Shown: one piece after another, positions 16,919-19,942 of the stretch | How the letters are laid out: every line of letters starts with the position of its first letter | How positions within the stretch are numbered: position 1 is the first letter of the stretch | Source: Collinsella sp. UBA6357 | Lineage (GTDB): Bacteria; Actinomycetota; Coriobacteriia; Coriobacteriales; Coriobacteriaceae | Direction of reading: 5' to 3' | Length of the DNA: 19,942 nucleotides | Assembly (NCBI GenBank): GCA_002437815.1 | Contig: DJRP01000006.1 | Location: 99,341 to 119,282 of the forward strand | Made by a program: the position numbers and the translations under genes | The notes under the pieces: generated by a model | The model's input: only the letters and a program-made list of their open reading frames with translations | What the model was told of the DNA's origin: nothing | The model's database searches: none

Positions 16919-17939
16919 GACGGGGTCCAGAAACACATTTTTGCCTGAGCGCGTCGTCCAAAGTGGCGGCGACCCGCAAGGGATCATCGGTGCCGGCAAA
17001 AAGACGGACGGTATGCGCGCCTTTTCCCTTTGGTGCCGAGAGCCTGGTCACAGCGCCCCAGGCCGGCGACGTGCGAAACGGCGCCGGCAGCAGCTCGAAG
17101 AACTCCCCCGCCGTCATGCCGCAAAGCAGGTCGAACTCCACGGCCGGACCAAAGCCGTGCTCGAGCGCACCGGTCGCGCATGCATGGTCGGGATGCGAGG
17201 ATAAACCCGGATAACGCACGTTGGAGACCGCCTCGTTGGCAGCGAGATACTCGGCCAGCGCACGCGCGCGATCGAAGTGTGCCTGCATGCGGGCGCCGAG
17301 CGAGGTAAGGCCCTGATCCAACACCTCGAGCTCACCGGCACACAGCTCAACCCCAGACGCCTCGAGCCCCTCGAGCAGTGCATTCGCAAGCTCAGCCGCC
17401 GGATCCACCCGATGCCGCTTGAGCTGCGAGCGCGCGGCCGATACCGCCACGAGCTTTCGCGATGCCTCTCCCGCGCACACGCGGTCGAGCGCCTCGAGTG
17501 AAAGCGCAACCCCCAGGCGCAACGGATGGCAACCGAAACAGGACGCGACGGTGTTGTCGACGACGAGCAACGCCCCCGCATCGCGCGCGGCACGGCCCAA
17601 CGCCCGCAGATCGGGCACACGCAGACCGAAGCCGCCGATCGAGTTGGCAAACCACCATAGATGCGGCTCCTCGTCGCCGTATCCACACGCAAAACCAGCC
17701 GATGCCGCCTCGAACGACGCAACCGTCGGCTCCGCAACAAAAACGAGGGACGCAGCATCGAAGCACGCAACAAACGCATGCTCAAAGTCATCCGCGAACA
17801 CCACGAGCCGATCGCCCGGCGTTACGATGCCGAGCGCCGCCAAGGCCGCCGGCACCTGCGAGGCAGCCATAAAAAACGTGGTCCGGGCATAGCAGAGATC
17901 GCGGTACCGGTCCCGAACCGAAACAGCCTGATCTTCCAT
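16902..17939 (-). CDS. Cys/Met-metabolism PLP-enzyme family protein lacking the usual catalytic lysine
   Basis: A 345-aa protein from ATG 17939 (MEDQAVSV), preceded by AAGGGCGG. Family hallmarks are GGFGLRVPDLRALGRAARDAGALLVVDNT (102-130; the Asp of VDNT is D128), HPLRLG (138-143), RYPGLSSHPDH (242-252) and VRLFAGTDDP (311-320). This is the cystathionine gamma-synthase/gamma-lyase fold. Ungapped alignment from VDNT onward to the family pattern VDNT...SxTKY places R153 where the PLP-binding lysine should be, and the S-x-T-K motif is absent. Residues 12-30 look shortened and divergent. It may be a pseudoenzyme or a decaying gene, although the frame is intact. It lies at the border of AT-rich DNA, 61 bp after the TOPRIM remnant on the same strand. 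Substrate is unknown. Confidence 0.8.
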   Translation of the reverse strand: MEDQAVSVRDRYRDLCYARTTFFMAASQVPAALAALGIVTPGDRLVVFADDFEHAFVACFDAASLVFVAEPTVASFEAASAGFACGYGDEEPHLWWFANSIGGFGLRVPDLRALGRAARDAGALLVVDNTVASCFGCHPLRLGVALSLEALDRVCAGEASRKLVAVSAARSQLKRHRVDPAAELANALLEGLEASGVELCAGELEVLDQGLTSLGARMQAHFDRARALAEYLAANEAVSNVRYPGLSSHPDHACATGALEHGFGPAVEFDLLCGMTAGEFFELLPAPFRTSPAWGAVTRLSAPKGKGAHTVRLFAGTDDPLRVAATLDDALRQKCVSGPRPKNDH

Positions 17940-18000
17940 ACCCGAACCGCCCTTCAACGCACAACGAATCGGCAGCAGCATAACAAGCCAAAAAACACTC

Positions 18001-18330
18001 CTAGAACAAACGGATACCCAGGCCTCGCATATTTGTTTTATTCCAAACGTCATTTAGCCTCTTTGGCCAATTCGAAATGAAGAATAAACAAGTACAGCAG
18101 GCATATAGAGAATCCCCATCAAGAGATTTGATCTCCTCGCACAGTAGCGCAGTGTGATCAACGTTCATTGCGAGAGAGGCCAAATTGTCGACACGACTTA
18201 CATTAAAACCAGAACCCTGATTCTTGGATATTGCTAGCGCCCTCATAGCATGGACAGCAACAACACACGCAAAGGCGTAACTATCAATACGTCCAATGTC
18301 TGCCAGCAAGTCTCCCCTTCTGGATACCCA
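18001..18330 (-). pseudogene. C-terminal part of the TOPRIM protein, cut off by an in-frame TAA
   Basis: After the TAA at 18331-18333 the same frame stays open for 109 codons (WVSRRGDLLADIGRID ... GLGIRLF). It contains a helix-rich stretch and a hydrophobic C-terminal segment (YACCTCLFFI). Together with the preceding 162 codons it would give a ~272-aa protein, a more plausible full length. This suggests a nonsense mutation rather than two unrelated genes. A Shine-Dalgarno-like AGAAGGGGAG (18312-18321) precedes a TTG at 18309, so re-initiation as a separate 102-aa chain is possible. No function of this part alone is recognised. Confidence 0.68.
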
Positions 18331-18819
18331 TTATTTGTAAGATATGTTGCCCGAAATAACATCAGCAGGAACTATCGCATCGCTAAGCGAAGCATAGTCG
18401 AAAGAGTCAAAATCGCGATAGGCCTCGACCGACGGATAGCTTATGAATAATTGGCCCATGTCAGTACTATCGCAGTAGAAATCCTGCATTTCTTTAAGAC
18501 GTTTAAAATCATGACGATTATCTTGTGGGTCTAGATCAAAGACAAGCAAGATGTCAGTAAAACTGGTTTCTAGCAGACGCGCCCTCTCTCGCTTGTCCGG
18601 CACCGAATCAGCAACAAAATCCGCAAAGGTAACTCCATCAAAATCGCACCCATATTCTTGATAGAGCTTATTAAGAAAGTCGTGAACGTTAATTTCAACA
18701 GAAACGATTTGATAGTCATCCAAAAGACCAAATGCATCAAACATCCGCTTCAGTAATTGAGGCTCGCGCTTGGCACCCTCGACAATGAGTAGGATATTCT
18801 TTTCGGACGTGCTGTACAT
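18331..18819 (-). CDS. TOPRIM-domain protein, partner of the adjacent ATPase (N-terminal part, ends at an early stop)
   Basis: The 162-aa readable product has a TOPRIM core. NILLIVEGAKREP (8-20) supplies the conserved glutamate E14, and ILLVFDLDPQD (90-100) supplies the D-x-D pair D95 and D97. A later SYPSVEAYRDF motif (127-137) follows. This resembles RloB/OLD-type nuclease partners; the match is from motif reading only. Its ATG lies 2 nt after the ATPase stop, so the pair is a translationally linked operon. In characterised ATPase-TOPRIM defence systems (OLD, Gabija, PARIS) the TOPRIM part is the nuclease effector. The frame stops at TAA after residue 162 while the same frame continues for 109 codons, so the native protein is probably truncated here. 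Base composition is AT-richer than the core genes. Confidence 0.72.
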   Translation of the reverse strand: MYSTSEKNILLIVEGAKREPQLLKRMFDAFGLLDDYQIVSVEINVHDFLNKLYQEYGCDFDGVTFADFVADSVPDKRERARLLETSFTDILLVFDLDPQDNRHDFKRLKEMQDFYCDSTDMGQLFISYPSVEAYRDFDSFDYASLSDAIVPADVISGNISYK

Positions 18820-18821
18820 GA

Positions 18822-19922
18822 CTACTCAAACTCCCCGGCACGGAGGAGTTTCTCGATATTATTTCCGAGCCTTAACTCACGCTCCGTGGATTCGGCTAGC
18901 GTGCGAATTCCCTCCTTTGCTGATATTTGATAGACGCAGTCGGGCCGCATAACGCCGTTTTTCACAAGCGAAGTGTTGTGCGTAGAGCAAAGAATCTGGC
19001 AATCCGTCTTGGAAGCAAAGAACTTTAAAAGGCTCTCTGCCATCTCAAAGTGGCAAAAGGCATCAAACTCATCGATAAACAGAAAACTCGCTGATTCTTT
19101 TAGCTCAAGTTCAGAGAAAAGTTTGACCAGGGTCCTCGTACCGCTAGAGCACGCCTCAATAAACGGAACGAATCGCATAGGATGATCGAAATAGAGAACC
19201 GAAGAGCCGTCGGGTTCTTTAGCAACAATAAGGGTTTCGTCAACGCCAAAATCGCGAATAAAAGACTCGAATTCGGCGACCTTATCCTCACGTATGATCT
19301 TGTCGACAACCTTTCTAATTTCAAAACCTTTTAACCGGAAGCCATCCATGCGAATCAGTCTCATTCGCGAGATAAAACGACGCAATTCTGCCAAAACGCC
19401 CAATACGCTAGTTGGAAGGCTGCTGGTTATATATGAAAGAAGACTCAAGGAAGTATCGAAGAATTCAAAATTGATACCGGGAGCGCCGATTCGCTCAAGG
19501 TGGTTATCTTCAAAAACACCGCGCGCATTATTGAAATCGAAAATACGCTCTCCATCTATCAACAGACTCTCGTGAAGCCAGGTGGTAGGGGAAGTCTTCT
19601 CATAGCTGTAATTGATTTCGCGACCGTAAAATTCAAAGACATAGGAAAATTTCGCAGTACCCCGCCCGCAATCGGCATTCAAAAAAAGACGTTCATCCTG
19701 ATCGGTCTTGTCAGATGCCCCCGGAAAGCCGAGTGTAATGTCAAACAGAGACGAACCGAAGTTCGATTTACCGGACGCGTTTCTTCCAATCAAAAGCGCA
19801 GTTGTCACGATTCCATCTTTAACGTTGTTTTCCGCAAACTGGTAATCGCGAGAAGCAGCGAAATCAAATGTAACCGGAATTGGAAAATTCCTATAACCAT
19901 CAACAGTGAAGCGCTTGAGCAT
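18822..19922 (-). CDS. ABC-type AAA_15/AAA_21-like ATPase, probable anti-phage defence sensor
   Basis: A complete 366-aa P-loop ATPase of the SMC/Rad50-like ABC group. Walker A is IGRNASGKSN (45-54), the ABC signature is CSSGTRTL (258-265), Walker B is FLFIDEFDAF (280-289; D284, E285) and the switch histidine is H315 in STHNTSL. The N-terminus MLKRFTVDGYRNF is the usual opening strand of such proteins. No long coiled coil and no membrane segment are seen. ATG at 19922 follows GGGAG. It is the first gene of a two-gene unit with the TOPRIM gene. By analogy with RloA/AriA proteins it may sense phage and release the TOPRIM effector; this is inference. It lies in AT-richer DNA and looks horizontally acquired. 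Its promoter is beyond the window. Confidence 0.85.
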   Translation of the reverse strand: MLKRFTVDGYRNFPIPVTFDFAASRDYQFAENNVKDGIVTTALLIGRNASGKSNFGSSLFDITLGFPGASDKTDQDERLFLNADCGRGTAKFSYVFEFYGREINYSYEKTSPTTWLHESLLIDGERIFDFNNARGVFEDNHLERIGAPGINFEFFDTSLSLLSYITSSLPTSVLGVLAELRRFISRMRLIRMDGFRLKGFEIRKVVDKIIREDKVAEFESFIRDFGVDETLIVAKEPDGSSVLYFDHPMRFVPFIEACSSGTRTLVKLFSELELKESASFLFIDEFDAFCHFEMAESLLKFFASKTDCQILCSTHNTSLVKNGVMRPDCVYQISAKEGIRTLAESTERELRLGNNIEKLLRAGEFE

Positions 19923-19942
19923 TTGAGTCTCCCATCTCTTGC

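Noticed and set aside
17940..18053. Earlier start (18053) for the PLP-family gene
   Set aside because: The 38 extra residues lie mostly in the AT-rich border, lack a ribosome site and look unlike the family; ATG 17939 has AAGGGCGG upstream.
18331..18333. Stop-codon recoding (selenocysteine or pyrrolysine) in the TOPRIM gene
   Set aside because: The codon is TAA; selenocysteine uses TGA and pyrrolysine TAG. No specific read-through signal was recognised.

Overview
The window looks like chromosomal DNA of a high-GC actinobacterium. Gene content and protein style point to the Coriobacteriia, most likely a gut Collinsella or close relative. This placement is inference from sequence character and was not tested by a search. 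Nearly every gene lies on the minus strand, so the biological order runs from right to left.

Right to centre, 11205-16918: guaB (IMP dehydrogenase) ends at a strong intrinsic terminator. A hairpin-dense intergenic region follows, then leuS, whose presumed leader is almost entirely one long palindrome (14481-14599). guaB is divergent from a small ModE-like DNA-binding protein, and the two candidate promoters overlap.

Centre to left, 185-11806: a strong promoter (TTGCAC, 17 bp, TATAGT) precedes a short leader containing a complete intrinsic-terminator hairpin. A tightly packed cluster then reads rimP, nusA, infB, rbfA, nrnA-like DHH phosphoesterase, truB, ribF, dnaG, rpoD. Most junctions are 0-15 nt or overlap (ATGA or 8 nt); nusA-infB (85 bp) and dnaG-rpoD (110 bp) are the two wide gaps. 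This joins the rimP-nusA-infB translation/transcription operon to the dnaG-rpoD replication/sigma pair, so ribosome maturation, initiation, tRNA modification, FAD synthesis, priming and the housekeeping sigma factor may share transcription. No ylxR gene lies between nusA and infB; instead NusA carries a C-terminal Cys/His motif. At the left edge is the 5' end of a tRNA gene with its own promoter.

Right edge, 16902-19922: next to the ModE-like gene, overlapping it tail to tail, is a degenerate member of the Cys/Met-metabolism PLP enzyme family. It appears to carry Arg where the Schiff-base Lys should be. Beyond it the DNA becomes visibly AT-richer and holds a two-gene module: an ABC-type AAA_15/21-like ATPase followed 2 nt later by a TOPRIM protein. 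This is the general architecture of RloAB/PARIS/OLD-type anti-phage systems. The TOPRIM gene is split by an in-frame TAA after codon 162, and the remaining 109 codons stay open in the same frame. The module is therefore either a recently disabled defence system or a naturally split effector; a Shine-Dalgarno-like sequence and a TTG lie just after the stop. This is the most interesting part of the window.
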